Shown piece by piece: positions 48,736 to 57,056 of a DNA stretch of 64,000 nucleotides (positions are counted from its first letter, which is position 1; each line of letters opens with the position of its first letter). The stretch lies in NCBI GenBank assembly GCA_947488175.1, contig CANKYO010000002.1:248001-312000 (forward strand), read 5' to 3'. The translations under genes and the position numbers were made by a program. This DNA comes from an uncultured Paracoccaceae bacterium. Its GTDB lineage: Bacteria; Pseudomonadota; Alphaproteobacteria; Rhodobacterales; Rhodobacteraceae. The notes beneath the pieces are model-generated. The model was not told the DNA's origin, did not search any database, and saw only the letters and a list, made by a program, of their open reading frames with translations.

Positions 48736-48893
48736 GTGCCCCAGTTCGCCTTTTCGTCGTATTCATGCCCTGCGGCGGCAGGTAGCAGAAATTCAGGACA
48801 GAGTTAATGCGATTCTATGCTCTGACCTTGCGTGACGCATCCTCTAGCATGAATCGTTGATCTGGCGACAAAAATGGCCCACACAATTGGGCG

Positions 48894-49262
48894 ATGAACC
48901 GCAAACACTATCTGACTTTGGCAGTTTTCTGCCTGCTGACGCCGGGGCAAGGGCAAGCCGGGCCCTATGATGGCGTCTACAAACAGACGGCCAATGCTGA
49001 ATGTTCTCTGGTTGGTGCCGATGGCGGATCGCTCAAGATCGCTGAAAGCATCTTTTACGGGGTCGAGGTTGAGTGCCGGATGACGAACCCCGTCGACATC
49101 AACGATATGGATGCCACGATCTATACCATGGAATGTTCCGGTGAAGGCCAGACCTGGACCGAACGGGCGATCATGATGATCGATGCGCAGGACCCAGGCA
49201 TCTACATGATATGGGACGGCTACGCTTTCCGGTATGATCTTTGTGAAGAAGGTGAATACTGA
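48894..49262 (+). CDS. Secreted small hypothetical protein
   Basis: A 122-residue protein with a signal peptide (LAVFCLLTPGQGQA-GPY). The mature part has four Cys (NAECSLVG, VECRMTN, TMECSGEGQ, YDLCEEGEY) likely to form two disulfides, so it is periplasmic or secreted. I do not recognise the family. It lies divergent from the type I secretion operon, 158 bp away, but its Sec signal argues against it being that system's cargo. It converges with the PBP gene, ending 8 bp from it. Confidence 0.72.
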   Translation: MNRKHYLTLAVFCLLTPGQGQAGPYDGVYKQTANAECSLVGADGGSLKIAESIFYGVEVECRMTNPVDINDMDATIYTMECSGEGQTWTERAIMMIDAQDPGIYMIWDGYAFRYDLCEEGEY

Positions 49263-49270
49263 CGCCGGCG

Positions 49271-51424
49271 TCAGTTGTTCACGATCAGATCCAGCACATC
49301 CAGAATGTCATTATCCACGATCTGGCCACCTTCGCTTTGCAGCAGGCCCGTTGCAGCGGGTTCCGGCGGGGCGATCATGGGCAGCGGTGTGGGTGATCTG
49401 TCCGCAAGAACGCGCACCATCGTTTCATGCCAGATCGTGGCGGGCAGGCCGCCACCCGTTACACCTGACAAGGGGCGGTTGTCGTCATAGCCCATCCAGA
49501 CCCCGGTGACATAATCGCCGGTGAAGCCGATGAACCAGGCATCGCGGGCGCCATTTGTGGTGCCGGACTTGCCTGCAACCTGCCAGCCATCAATGCGCGC
49601 CCGACGACCGGTGCCTTCTTCGACAACCTTGGTCATCATCCAGGTCAGTTGGCGGGCGGCATCCTCGCGGATGACCCGCTCACCAATGCCGGCGCCGGTG
49701 GCGTCCATCAGCGATGTGTCATCGCCCTGAATGCGCAGATCTGTCAGGCCGTAAGGTGTCACCGCCGATCCACCGTTCAAAATACCGGCAAAGGCACCTG
49801 TCATCTCGATCAAGGTGCTTTCGGATACACCCAGCGCCAGTGCCGGGCCAGCGGCCAGATCACCCTCGACCCCGAACCCGTTGGCGACATTGCGCACCAG
49901 TTCGCGGCCCACATCCTCGGACACAATGATGGCCGGAATGTTGCGGCTTTCGGCCAAGGCCTGAATCAGTGTCACCGGCCCCTTGAAGGTGCGGTCGTAA
50001 TTCACGGGGCACCAGTCACGCGACCCGCGCCGTTGCCAGCAGGTTGGTGCATCATCAACCATCGCATAAGGCGACATGCCCAGATCAAGCGCGGCGGCGT
50101 AGATAAACGGCTTGAAGGCCGATCCGGTCTGGCGCAGCGCTTGCGTGGCGCGGTTGAACGCCCCGGTGGCCGAGATATTGCGCCCGCCGACCATGGCACG
50201 CACGGCCCCGTCTGCAGACATCACGACAATGGCAGCCTGTGCTTCGGACCCTTCACGCACTTCGTTCTCAAATACGGAAATCAGGGCATCCTCGGCGGCG
50301 GCCTGAATATCCTGATCCAGCGTCGTGCGAATGATGACATCTTCGGTGGTGTCACGGGTAAAGAACTCAGGCCCGCTTTCCATGACCCAATCCGCAAAGA
50401 AGCCACCTGAATCCTGCTGGGCGGATTCGGACAGGGTGGCGGGGTTGGCAATGGCGTTCATCGCCTCTTGCGTCGAAAGATAACCCTGTTCTTCCATCAG
50501 CCCGATCACAATCGCGGCCCGGTTCTGGGCGCGTTCGAGGTTGCGGGTAGGGGCGTTGGTGGATGGCGCAGTCAACAGCCCCGCCAGCATTGCCGCCTGT
50601 GCCGGGTCCACCTCGGCCGCCGATACGCCGAAATAGCGTTGCGCAGCCGCTTCAAAGCCTCGGCTGCCTGCGCCCAGATAGGACCGGTTCAGATAAATCG
50701 TCAGGATATCTTCCTTGGAATAGGCTAGTTCCATGCCCAGGGCAAAGACAGCCTCGCGGGCTTTGCGGCGCAGCGATGTGCGGCGGCAATCGGCCTCATA
50801 ATCAGCCTCTGATTCCCATTTGGTCGGATCGAACGGCACGCCCAGACACAAAAGCTTGGCGGTCTGTTGGGTAATTGTGGATCCGCCATGGCCTGACAGC
50901 GGGCCGCGCCCTTCACGCAGGTTGATCCGGATGGCCGACGCAATGCCGCGCGGCGAAATGCCAAGATGGCGGTAGAACCGCTTATCCTCGGTCGCGACAA
51001 CGGCGTTGTGCAAATGGGGTGAAACAGATTCAGCCCTGACCATCCCGCCAAACTGATCGCCGCGCCAGGCAAAGACCTCGCCCGTCAGATCCGTCATGGT
51101 GACGGAACCACGGGTGCGGCCATCAATCAACTCTTCCATCGCAGGCATCTGGCTTGCGAAATAAAGCGAAAAGCCACCGATGATCAGGGCCGTCACCAGT
51201 CCCAACCGCCAGCTGACGGCCCAGATGATCCGCAATGCCCAGCGGAAGGGCAGCAGTAGCCAGCCAATGGGACCCGTGGGTTTGCTCCGTTTGGGCGCTG
51301 CTTTGCGACGTGTCGTGCGGGACGACGCGGCCTTCTTCTTTGGCGCAGGCGTCTTGCCTGTGCTGCCCGCAGGATAGCGCCGTTCGGCCACCAAAGGTGT
51401 CCGTTTTTTGCCGTTTCCACTCAT
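49271..51424 (-). CDS. Class A penicillin-binding protein (transglycosylase/transpeptidase)
   Basis: A 717-residue bifunctional peptidoglycan synthase. A basic N-terminus of about 60 residues (KKKAASSRTTRRKAAPKRSK) precedes one membrane anchor. The transglycosylase domain has ATEDKRFYRHLGISPRGIA and GGSTITQQTAKLL. The transpeptidase domain has the serine nucleophile in TGSAFKPFIYA (SxxK), an SRN motif (AESRNIP) and KSGTTNGARDAWFIG (KSG). ATG 51424 is chosen over more upstream in-frame starts that lack ribosome sites. Confidence 0.92.
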   Translation of the reverse strand: MSGNGKKRTPLVAERRYPAGSTGKTPAPKKKAASSRTTRRKAAPKRSKPTGPIGWLLLPFRWALRIIWAVSWRLGLVTALIIGGFSLYFASQMPAMEELIDGRTRGSVTMTDLTGEVFAWRGDQFGGMVRAESVSPHLHNAVVATEDKRFYRHLGISPRGIASAIRINLREGRGPLSGHGGSTITQQTAKLLCLGVPFDPTKWESEADYEADCRRTSLRRKAREAVFALGMELAYSKEDILTIYLNRSYLGAGSRGFEAAAQRYFGVSAAEVDPAQAAMLAGLLTAPSTNAPTRNLERAQNRAAIVIGLMEEQGYLSTQEAMNAIANPATLSESAQQDSGGFFADWVMESGPEFFTRDTTEDVIIRTTLDQDIQAAAEDALISVFENEVREGSEAQAAIVVMSADGAVRAMVGGRNISATGAFNRATQALRQTGSAFKPFIYAAALDLGMSPYAMVDDAPTCWQRRGSRDWCPVNYDRTFKGPVTLIQALAESRNIPAIIVSEDVGRELVRNVANGFGVEGDLAAGPALALGVSESTLIEMTGAFAGILNGGSAVTPYGLTDLRIQGDDTSLMDATGAGIGERVIREDAARQLTWMMTKVVEEGTGRRARIDGWQVAGKSGTTNGARDAWFIGFTGDYVTGVWMGYDDNRPLSGVTGGGLPATIWHETMVRVLADRSPTPLPMIAPPEPAATGLLQSEGGQIVDNDILDVLDLIVNN

Positions 51425-51744
51425 ATTCCGCTCGACTGACTGTTCGGTCTGATTTTGCTGCACCATAGCGGGTCTTGCGACGCGCCACCACCCAGTAAGA
51501 TTCCACCAGACGAGGCACAGACAGGCCGTTTTCGGACGCGGCGAAGGATCGCTGACTCGATCATCTATCTGCCCAATAAGTAGGCAGTCGACAGCTTTTG
51601 TGCAAAAAATGTGCAACAGTGGCCGGTTTAAGTGACGCTGCACCGCAGCATTGTCTTGTCCGGCGCCTTCGCGGGCGCTTTGTCTTGCCGGGCAAGCGGG
51701 CGCTGCCAAAACGGACCCGCCAAAGAATGCGCAAGGGGAAGAAT
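51425..51744. promoter_or_regulatory. Divergent PBP / glnK promoter region
   Basis: A 320 bp gap without a gene, expected to contain both promoters. Direct TGTGCA repeats lie at about 51598-51615 and two copies of GCGGGCGCT at about 51673 and 51697, the second near a small CTTGCCGGGCAAG hairpin. I do not see a convincing sigma-54 or NtrC site. Confidence 0.4.
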
Positions 51745-52083
51745 GTGAAACTCATCATTGCAACAATCAAGCCGTTCAAGCTCGAAGAGGTGCGCGAGGC
51801 GCTGACCTCTGCGGGTGTGCGCGGCATGATGGTGTCCGAAATCAAAGGTTTCGGATCACAATCGGGTCATACGGAGATTTATCGCGGCGCGGAATATGCC
51901 GTGAATTTCGTGCCGAAAGTGAAGCTCGAAATCGTGGTTCAGGACAGCATGGCCGATCAGGTCGTCAACACCATCGCGACAACGGCCAAAACCGACAAGA
52001 TCGGCGATGGCAAGATTTTCGTACTCGACGTGGAAAGCGCCCTGCGGGTGCGCACCGGCGAGACAAATGATGACGCGCTGTAA
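51745..52083 (+). CDS. glnK: Nitrogen regulatory protein P-II (GlnK/GlnB)
   Basis: A 112-residue P-II signal protein. The start GTG at 51745 (GGGGAAG upstream) gives KLIIATIKPFKLEEVREAL. The T-loop reads RGAEYAVNFVPK with the uridylylated Tyr (about residue 51), and the ATP-binding B-loop is TAKTDKIGDGKIF. Its position directly before amt fits GlnK, which blocks the ammonium channel when nitrogen is ample. The amt start lies 22 bp past its stop. Confidence 0.94.
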   Translation: MKLIIATIKPFKLEEVREALTSAGVRGMMVSEIKGFGSQSGHTEIYRGAEYAVNFVPKVKLEIVVQDSMADQVVNTIATTAKTDKIGDGKIFVLDVESALRVRTGETNDDAL

Positions 52084-52105
52084 TCGCGTAATGAGGGACA
52101 AATCA

Positions 52106-53431
52106 ATGAAATTTTTCAAGTTTACAACGGTCAGCGCGGGCCTTGCGCTTTTGCCGACAGTCGCGCTGGCGCAGGACGCCCCGGCACCGACATTCGACGA
52201 AATCGGCCCTTATCTGATGACCACGCTGCTGTTCCTCGTGGGCGGCTTCCTCGTATTCTGGATGGCCGCTGGCTTTGCGATGCTAGAGGCAGGTCTGGTG
52301 CGGTCCAAAAACGTCACCATGCAGCTAACCAAGAACATCGCGCTGTTTTCGATCGCATCGATCATGTATTGGCTGATCGGCTTCAACCTGATGTATCCCG
52401 GTGACGGCTGGCTTGTCAGCGGCTGGCTTGGGCCGTTCTTCAACTGGACAGAGCTTGAGGCGGTCGGCCTGGCGGCAGAAGATGCAGCATTGGATTATGC
52501 CTCTGTCGGGTCCGACTTCTTCTTTCAGCTGATGTTCGTGGCAGCCACCGCATCCATTGTATCGGGTGCGCTGGCGGAACGGATCAAGCTGTGGCCCTTC
52601 CTGATTTTCGTCGTCGTTCTGACGGGCGTGCTGTATCCGATTTCCGGTTCATGGAAATGGGGCGCGGGCTGGCTGGACGCCGCTGGCTTCAATGACTTTG
52701 CGGGATCGACCATCGTGCACTCTGTTGGTGGCTGGGCGGCCTTGGCCGGTGCGCTGATCCTTGGTCCCCGTCTGGGCAAGTACAAGGATGGTCGCGTGCA
52801 TCCAATGCCTGGCTCCAACCTCGCGTTGGCGACATTGGGGACGTTCATCCTGTGGCTTGGATGGTTTGGCTTTAACGGCGGCTCTCAGCTTGCCGCCGGG
52901 ACAGTTGGCGACATCACCGACATCTCGCGCATCTTTGCCAACACCAATATGGCAGCGGCCTCTGGTGCTGTTGCCGCATTGATCCTGACGCAGGTGATGT
53001 ACAAGAAGGTCGATCTGACCATGGTGCTGAACGGTGCGTTGGCCGGTCTGGTGTCGATCACCGCTGAACCGCTGGCACCCAGCTTGTTTGGGGCGCTGTG
53101 GATCGGTGCAATCGGTGGCGTGATCGTCGTATTCGCGGTTCCGATGCTGGACAAGCTGAAGATCGACGATGTGGTTGGTGCGATCCCTGTCCACCTGTTT
53201 GCCGGTATCTGGGGGACGATTGCGGTTGTCTTCTACAACGCCGAAGCGTCGTTGGTGATACAGTTGACGGGTATTCTCGCCTACGGTGTCTTCACTTTTG
53301 TGGCCAGCATCGTGCTGTGGATCGTCCTGAAAGGCATCATGGGCATCCGTGTCACCGAAGAGGCCGAAATCAACGGGCTCGATACCTCGGAACTGGGGAT
53401 GGAAGCCTATCCTGATTTCTCGAAAGGCTGA
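52106..53431 (+). CDS. amt: Ammonium transporter
   Basis: A 441-residue Amt/MEP channel with a signal peptide (LLPTVALA-QDA) and eleven predicted helices. Signature parts are FWMAAGFAMLEAGLVRSKN, DFAGSTIVHSVGGWAALAGALILG (first pore His in STIVHSVGG) and GAIPVHLFAGIWGT (second pore His). It takes up ammonium and is gated by GlnK. AGGGA precedes the ATG at 52106. A strong terminator closes the glnK-amt operon. Confidence 0.95.
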   Translation: MKFFKFTTVSAGLALLPTVALAQDAPAPTFDEIGPYLMTTLLFLVGGFLVFWMAAGFAMLEAGLVRSKNVTMQLTKNIALFSIASIMYWLIGFNLMYPGDGWLVSGWLGPFFNWTELEAVGLAAEDAALDYASVGSDFFFQLMFVAATASIVSGALAERIKLWPFLIFVVVLTGVLYPISGSWKWGAGWLDAAGFNDFAGSTIVHSVGGWAALAGALILGPRLGKYKDGRVHPMPGSNLALATLGTFILWLGWFGFNGGSQLAAGTVGDITDISRIFANTNMAAASGAVAALILTQVMYKKVDLTMVLNGALAGLVSITAEPLAPSLFGALWIGAIGGVIVVFAVPMLDKLKIDDVVGAIPVHLFAGIWGTIAVVFYNAEASLVIQLTGILAYGVFTFVASIVLWIVLKGIMGIRVTEEAEINGLDTSELGMEAYPDFSKG

Positions 53432-53460
53432 TCCCTTCCAAGCTGTCTTTCGAGTACTGG

Positions 53461-53486
53461 CCCGGGCGGAAACGCCCGGGTTTTTT
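53461..53486 (+). terminator. Rho-independent terminator of glnK-amt
   Basis: CCCGGGCG (53461-53468) pairs with CGCCCGGG (53473-53480), with a GAAA loop and TTTTTT after it. A second small hairpin, GATGGGTC-aa-GACCCATC (53496-53513), follows. Confidence 0.92.
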
Positions 53487-53517
53487 ACAGGCGGGGATGG
53501 GTCAAGACCCATCTTAC

Positions 53518-53580
53518 TACCAAATGACACGATTTTCTTGCATCATACGTCGATATTGCGGGAGCTTCTGCTGTATTTGG
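53518..53580. promoter_or_regulatory. Inverted TACCAAAT/ATTTGGTA half-sites upstream of dgcN
   Basis: TACCAAAT at about 53518-53525 and ATTTGGTA at about 53573-53580 are perfect inverted half-sites, roughly 47 bp apart and about 90 bp before the dgcN start. They could be operator halves for a looping or dimeric regulator. No regulator gene is adjacent. Confidence 0.35.
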
Positions 53581-53669
53581 TATGATCTGTAGGCGATTGC
53601 GCGATGACATTTCACGATATGCGCGCAATTTTCGCACCGAACGATTGACCAGCCAGACCGGAGCGTACC

Positions 53670-54671
53670 ATGATCCAGACCCCTTACCTTCTGTTCCTTG
53701 GCGATGCGCCCGACGGGCTCGCGGCGAAAGTTGCGCAGGGGATCAAGGACTGGCGTCCCGAAAACGCCGTCGGTCAGTTTCGGATGAAAGGCTGTGGTGC
53801 TGATCTGGGCATCAATGACCTGACACTGGAAGAAGCGCGGGCCGCAGGTGCCCAGACCCTTGTGATCGGGGTGGCCAACCGGGGCGGCTATATCTCCAAG
53901 GCCTGGAAGGAGGTCTTGGTCAAGGCGCTGCAAATGGGGTTCGACATTGCATCGGGGCTGCACAATCTGTTGCGGGACGAGGATGAGCTGGTCGCCGCTG
54001 CGCGCGTAGCGGGCCGTTCGCTTTTTGATGTGCGCATCCCGTCGGTGGCCTATCCCATCGCAAACGGCAAGAAACGCACGGGCAAGCGGTGCCTGGCTAT
54101 CGGGACTGATTGTTCGGTGGGCAAGATGTATACCGGCCTGGCCATGGACGCCGAAATGCAGCGGCGCGGGATGAAATCCACATTCCGGCCCACTGGGCAG
54201 ACCGGCATTCTGATCACCGGGGGCGGCGTACCGCTGGATGCGGTGATTGCGGATTTCATGGCCGGTGCGGTGGAATACCTGACGCCCGACAATGACCCCG
54301 ATCACTGGGATCACATTGAAGGGCAGGGAAGCCTGTTTCATGTCTCCTACTCCGGCGTGACGATGGCGCTAATCCATGGCGGGCAGCCCGACGCGCTGAT
54401 CCTCGCCCACGAGCCGACGCGGACCCATATGCGCGGTTTGCCCGATTATGATCTGCCCAGCCTTGAGACCTTGCGCGATACCGCGCTGCCTCTGGCCCAG
54501 GTGGCCAATCCGGACTGCCGGATCACGGGCATTTCAGTGAATACCCAGCATTTGCAAGAGGATGAGGCATTGACCTATATGGCCGAGGTTGAGAAACGGA
54601 TGGGGCTGCCAACGGTCGATACATTCCGTCAGGGTGCGGGGCGTCTGGTGGATGCGTTGGCAGAACTTTGA
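53670..54671 (+). CDS. dgcN: D-glutamate N-acetyltransferase DgcN (DUF1611-type)
   Basis: A 333-residue protein of the DUF1611 family. The N-terminal Rossmann-like part has YLLFLGDAPDGLAAKVAQG and VIGVANRGGYISKAW. The C-terminal P-loop part has LAIGTDCSVGKMYTG and FRPTGQTGILITGGGVPLD. It matches DgcN, which acetylates D-glutamate in the DgcN-DgcA route described in marine bacteria. DgcA then racemises the product to N-acetyl-L-glutamate. Here a DgcA-like enolase-superfamily gene follows 40 bp downstream. Identification rests on pairing and sequence features recalled from the family. Confidence 0.85.
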   Translation: MIQTPYLLFLGDAPDGLAAKVAQGIKDWRPENAVGQFRMKGCGADLGINDLTLEEARAAGAQTLVIGVANRGGYISKAWKEVLVKALQMGFDIASGLHNLLRDEDELVAAARVAGRSLFDVRIPSVAYPIANGKKRTGKRCLAIGTDCSVGKMYTGLAMDAEMQRRGMKSTFRPTGQTGILITGGGVPLDAVIADFMAGAVEYLTPDNDPDHWDHIEGQGSLFHVSYSGVTMALIHGGQPDALILAHEPTRTHMRGLPDYDLPSLETLRDTALPLAQVANPDCRITGISVNTQHLQEDEALTYMAEVEKRMGLPTVDTFRQGAGRLVDALAEL

Positions 54672-54711
54672 TGCCTCCGGCGGGGATATTTATGCTCAGA
54701 AGAAGATGTGG

Positions 54712-55668
54712 ATGCGAATTGACGTAAGCAGGGATGCCTTCCCGCTGGCACAGGTGTTTACCATCAGCCGGGGGTCGCGGACACAAGCCGATGTGCTGAC
54801 CGTGACGCTGGACGGTGTCGCGCGCGGCGAATGTGTACCTTACGCACGCTACGGTGAAACGCTGGACAGTGTTGCGGCGCAGATCGAAAGTCTGTCCAGG
54901 ACCTTAACCCGCGAAAGTTTACAAAACCTTTTGCCAGCGGGTGCCGCACGCAACGCCGTTGATTGTGCGTTCTGGGATCTGGCCGCAAAGCGGGCCGGTG
55001 TCCGTGTGTGGGACCTGATCGGGATGCCCGCACCGGAACCTGAAATCACCGCCTATACCTTATCGCTCGACACCCCCGAAGCGATGGAAAAACAGGCCGC
55101 GCAGCATGCCAAGCGCCCGTTGTTGAAGATAAAACTAGGTACGCCTGACGATATGGCGCGGTTGGAGGCTGTGCGGCGGGGTGCGCCGGATGCCCCAATT
55201 ATCGTGGACGCCAACGAAGGTTGGACGGCAGAGGTATACGCTGATCTGGCCCCGCATCTGATCCGTCTTGGTGTGCAGATGGTCGAACAGCCATTGCCTG
55301 CTGGTGAGGATGACATGCTAGGCGAAATCGTGCGCCCGCTGCCGGTTTGCGCCGACGAAAGCTGCCATGACCGCGCCAGCCTGCCCGGGCTGAAGGGCAA
55401 ATATGACATGGTCAATATCAAGCTGGACAAGGCCGGTGGGCTGACCGAGGCGTTGGCGCTGAAAGAGCAAGCAATTTCAGAAGGTTATGAAATCATGATC
55501 GGCTGCATGGTGGGGTCATCGCTGGCCATGGCACCCGCGACGATCCTCGCACAAGGGGCGGCGTTTACCGATCTCGATGGCCCACTTTTGCTGGCCGAGG
55601 ACCGCGCGCATCCGCTGCTATTCGATGATGCGGGCGTGCATCCGCCAGATGCCGCGCTCTGGGGCTAG
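54712..55668 (+). CDS. dgcA: N-acetyl-D-glutamate racemase DgcA (enolase superfamily)
   Basis: A 318-residue enolase-superfamily enzyme of the dipeptide epimerase/mandelate racemase type. Base and metal residues are visible: LLKIKLG (Lys), IIVDANEGW (Asp), MVEQPLP (Glu), CADESCHD (Asp/Glu) and VNIKLDKAGG (second Lys). This set fits 1,1-proton transfer (racemisation). The pairing with dgcN indicates N-acetyl-D-glutamate as the substrate. A dipeptide epimerase is the alternative. ATG 54712 or 54706 are both possible. Confidence 0.83.
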   Translation: MRIDVSRDAFPLAQVFTISRGSRTQADVLTVTLDGVARGECVPYARYGETLDSVAAQIESLSRTLTRESLQNLLPAGAARNAVDCAFWDLAAKRAGVRVWDLIGMPAPEPEITAYTLSLDTPEAMEKQAAQHAKRPLLKIKLGTPDDMARLEAVRRGAPDAPIIVDANEGWTAEVYADLAPHLIRLGVQMVEQPLPAGEDDMLGEIVRPLPVCADESCHDRASLPGLKGKYDMVNIKLDKAGGLTEALALKEQAISEGYEIMIGCMVGSSLAMAPATILAQGAAFTDLDGPLLLAEDRAHPLLFDDAGVHPPDAALWG

Positions 55669-55874
55669 ATCTGGATGCCCTTGGCGGCCATGGCGTCAGC
55701 CAGTTGTCCGTCAAAGGCCACGACATCAAGATAGGTGTGGTGCTGTTTGAGTTGGCCCTGCTCAATCGCTGCGACACGCGCCGCCGCTTCTGCCGCGCTG
55801 GCAAAGACGTTGGGTGCCGCAATCAGGGCCGGTGGCCCTGAGGTCGGGACGCGGATGACGGCATATCTGGTCAT
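55665..55874 (-). CDS. Small hypothetical protein
   Basis: A 69-residue protein (RYAVIRVPTSGPPALIAAPNVF, EAAARVAAIEQGQLKQHHTYLDVVAFDG) with no signal peptide or membrane segment. It converges on dgcA with a 4 bp stop overlap. AGG precedes the ATG at 55874 at about ten bases. The regular alpha/beta pattern suggests a real small protein. I do not recognise the family. Confidence 0.6.
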   Translation of the reverse strand: MTRYAVIRVPTSGPPALIAAPNVFASAAEAAARVAAIEQGQLKQHHTYLDVVAFDGQLADAMAAKGIQI

Positions 55875-55961
55875 GCGCGTAAGCCTAGCACCAAACGACC
55901 TGCTTGACGCCACCGGCAAATCATTGGACGAACATCACAAGCGATCAGAGGGAGCCTAACC

Positions 55962-56825
55962 ATGACCCGTATAGTTTATGTAAACGGCGCGTACCTGCCA
56001 GAGGCGGAGGCCAAAATCTCGATCTTTGATCGCGGGTTTCTGATGGCGGACGGGGTGTACGAGGTCACATCAGTGCTGGATGGCAAACTGATTGATTTTG
56101 ACGGCCATGCCAAACGGTTGGAACGATCACTGGGCGAGCTGGATATGCCACATCCTGCGGTTCTACCTAACCTGTTGGAAATCCACAAGGAACTGGTGCG
56201 TCTGAACAAGATCGAGGAAGGGATGATCTATCTGCAGATCACCCGCGGTGCCCCGGATGACCGCGATTTTGTGTTTCCGGACCCGGAGACGACCGCGCCG
56301 ACAGTGGTGCTGTTCACCCAGAACAAGCCGGGGCTGGCTGATAGCCCGGCGGCGAAGAAGGGGATCAAGGTCATCTCGATCGAGGATCAGCGCTGGTCGC
56401 GCCGTGATATCAAGACGGTTCAGCTGCTTTACCCGTCCATGGGCAAGATGATTGCTAAGGCGGCCGGTAAGGATGACGCCTGGATGGTCGAGGATGGGGC
56501 GGTGACCGAAGGGACATCGAACAACGCCTATATCATTAAAAACAATACGATTATTACCCGGCATCTGGGCAATGAAATCCTGCATGGAATCACCCGCGCC
56601 GCTGTGCTGCGGTTCGCCAAAGAGGCGCAGATGAAGGTGGAGGAACGCAGTTTCACCATTGCTGAGGCACAAGAGGCGGATGAGGCCTTTATCACTTCGG
56701 CCAGCACATTCGTGATGCCGGTCGTCGAGATTGATGACACGGCTATCGGGGCAGGTACGCCGGGGCCCGTCGCGACCCGCCTGCGCGAGATTTATCTGGA
56801 CGAAAGCCGCAAGCGCGCCGTCTAA
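55962..56825 (+). CDS. dat: D-amino-acid transaminase
   Basis: A 287-residue fold-type IV PLP enzyme. It begins IVYVNGAYLPEAEAKISIFDRGFLMADGVYEV, the family's opening. The PLP Lys is in RRDIKTVQLLYPSMGK (about residue 145), Glu in EDGAVTEGTSNNAYI, and the phosphate loop follows. This opening and the SNNAYI block are typical of D-alanine/D-amino-acid transaminase, which swaps amino groups between D-amino acids and 2-oxoglutarate to give D-glutamate. It sits next to dgcNA, so it could feed that route. The branched-chain or 4-amino-4-deoxychorismate lyase alternatives are less likely. Confidence 0.85.
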   Translation: MTRIVYVNGAYLPEAEAKISIFDRGFLMADGVYEVTSVLDGKLIDFDGHAKRLERSLGELDMPHPAVLPNLLEIHKELVRLNKIEEGMIYLQITRGAPDDRDFVFPDPETTAPTVVLFTQNKPGLADSPAAKKGIKVISIEDQRWSRRDIKTVQLLYPSMGKMIAKAAGKDDAWMVEDGAVTEGTSNNAYIIKNNTIITRHLGNEILHGITRAAVLRFAKEAQMKVEERSFTIAEAQEADEAFITSASTFVMPVVEIDDTAIGAGTPGPVATRLREIYLDESRKRAV

Positions 56826-56928
56826 TCGCGCAACGTTCGGTGGGTGGGGATCGGGGGCGCAACACCCCTGATCGGTCAAATCGACGAATCATTCGTAAAT
56901 ACTGGCGTTTTGCCGGATTTGGTCGGTT

Positions 56929-57009
56929 GGCATCGCGTCGGCAAAGCGTCGGCCTTGCGTCGGACCCTTTCGGGGCAAATAGCCCAATTAACGCAGCGTG
57001 CGGTCGAAA
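56929..57009 (+). repeat. Dispersed element with three 11-bp-phased GCGTCGG units, copy 2
   Basis: GGCATC (56929-56934) is followed by GCGTCGG at 56935, 56946 and 56957, exactly 11 bp apart, with spacers CAAA and CCTT. ACCCTTT comes next, then a GC/AT spacer, then TTAACGCAGCG and CGGTCGAAA (57001-57009). The order equals copy 1 at 27601-27681 on the other strand. Similarity continues upstream to about 56890. It lies in the gap between the convergent dat and membrane-protein genes. Confidence 0.82.
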
Positions 57010-57056
57010 GTGTTAAGAAAGTGTGATTGGCCCGCTGTCCTGCGCATTGGGACTTT

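Noticed and set aside
51598-51744. Upstream extension of glnK
   Set aside because: The GTG at 51745 with GGGGAAG gives the universal P-II N-terminus. The extension is not conserved-looking.
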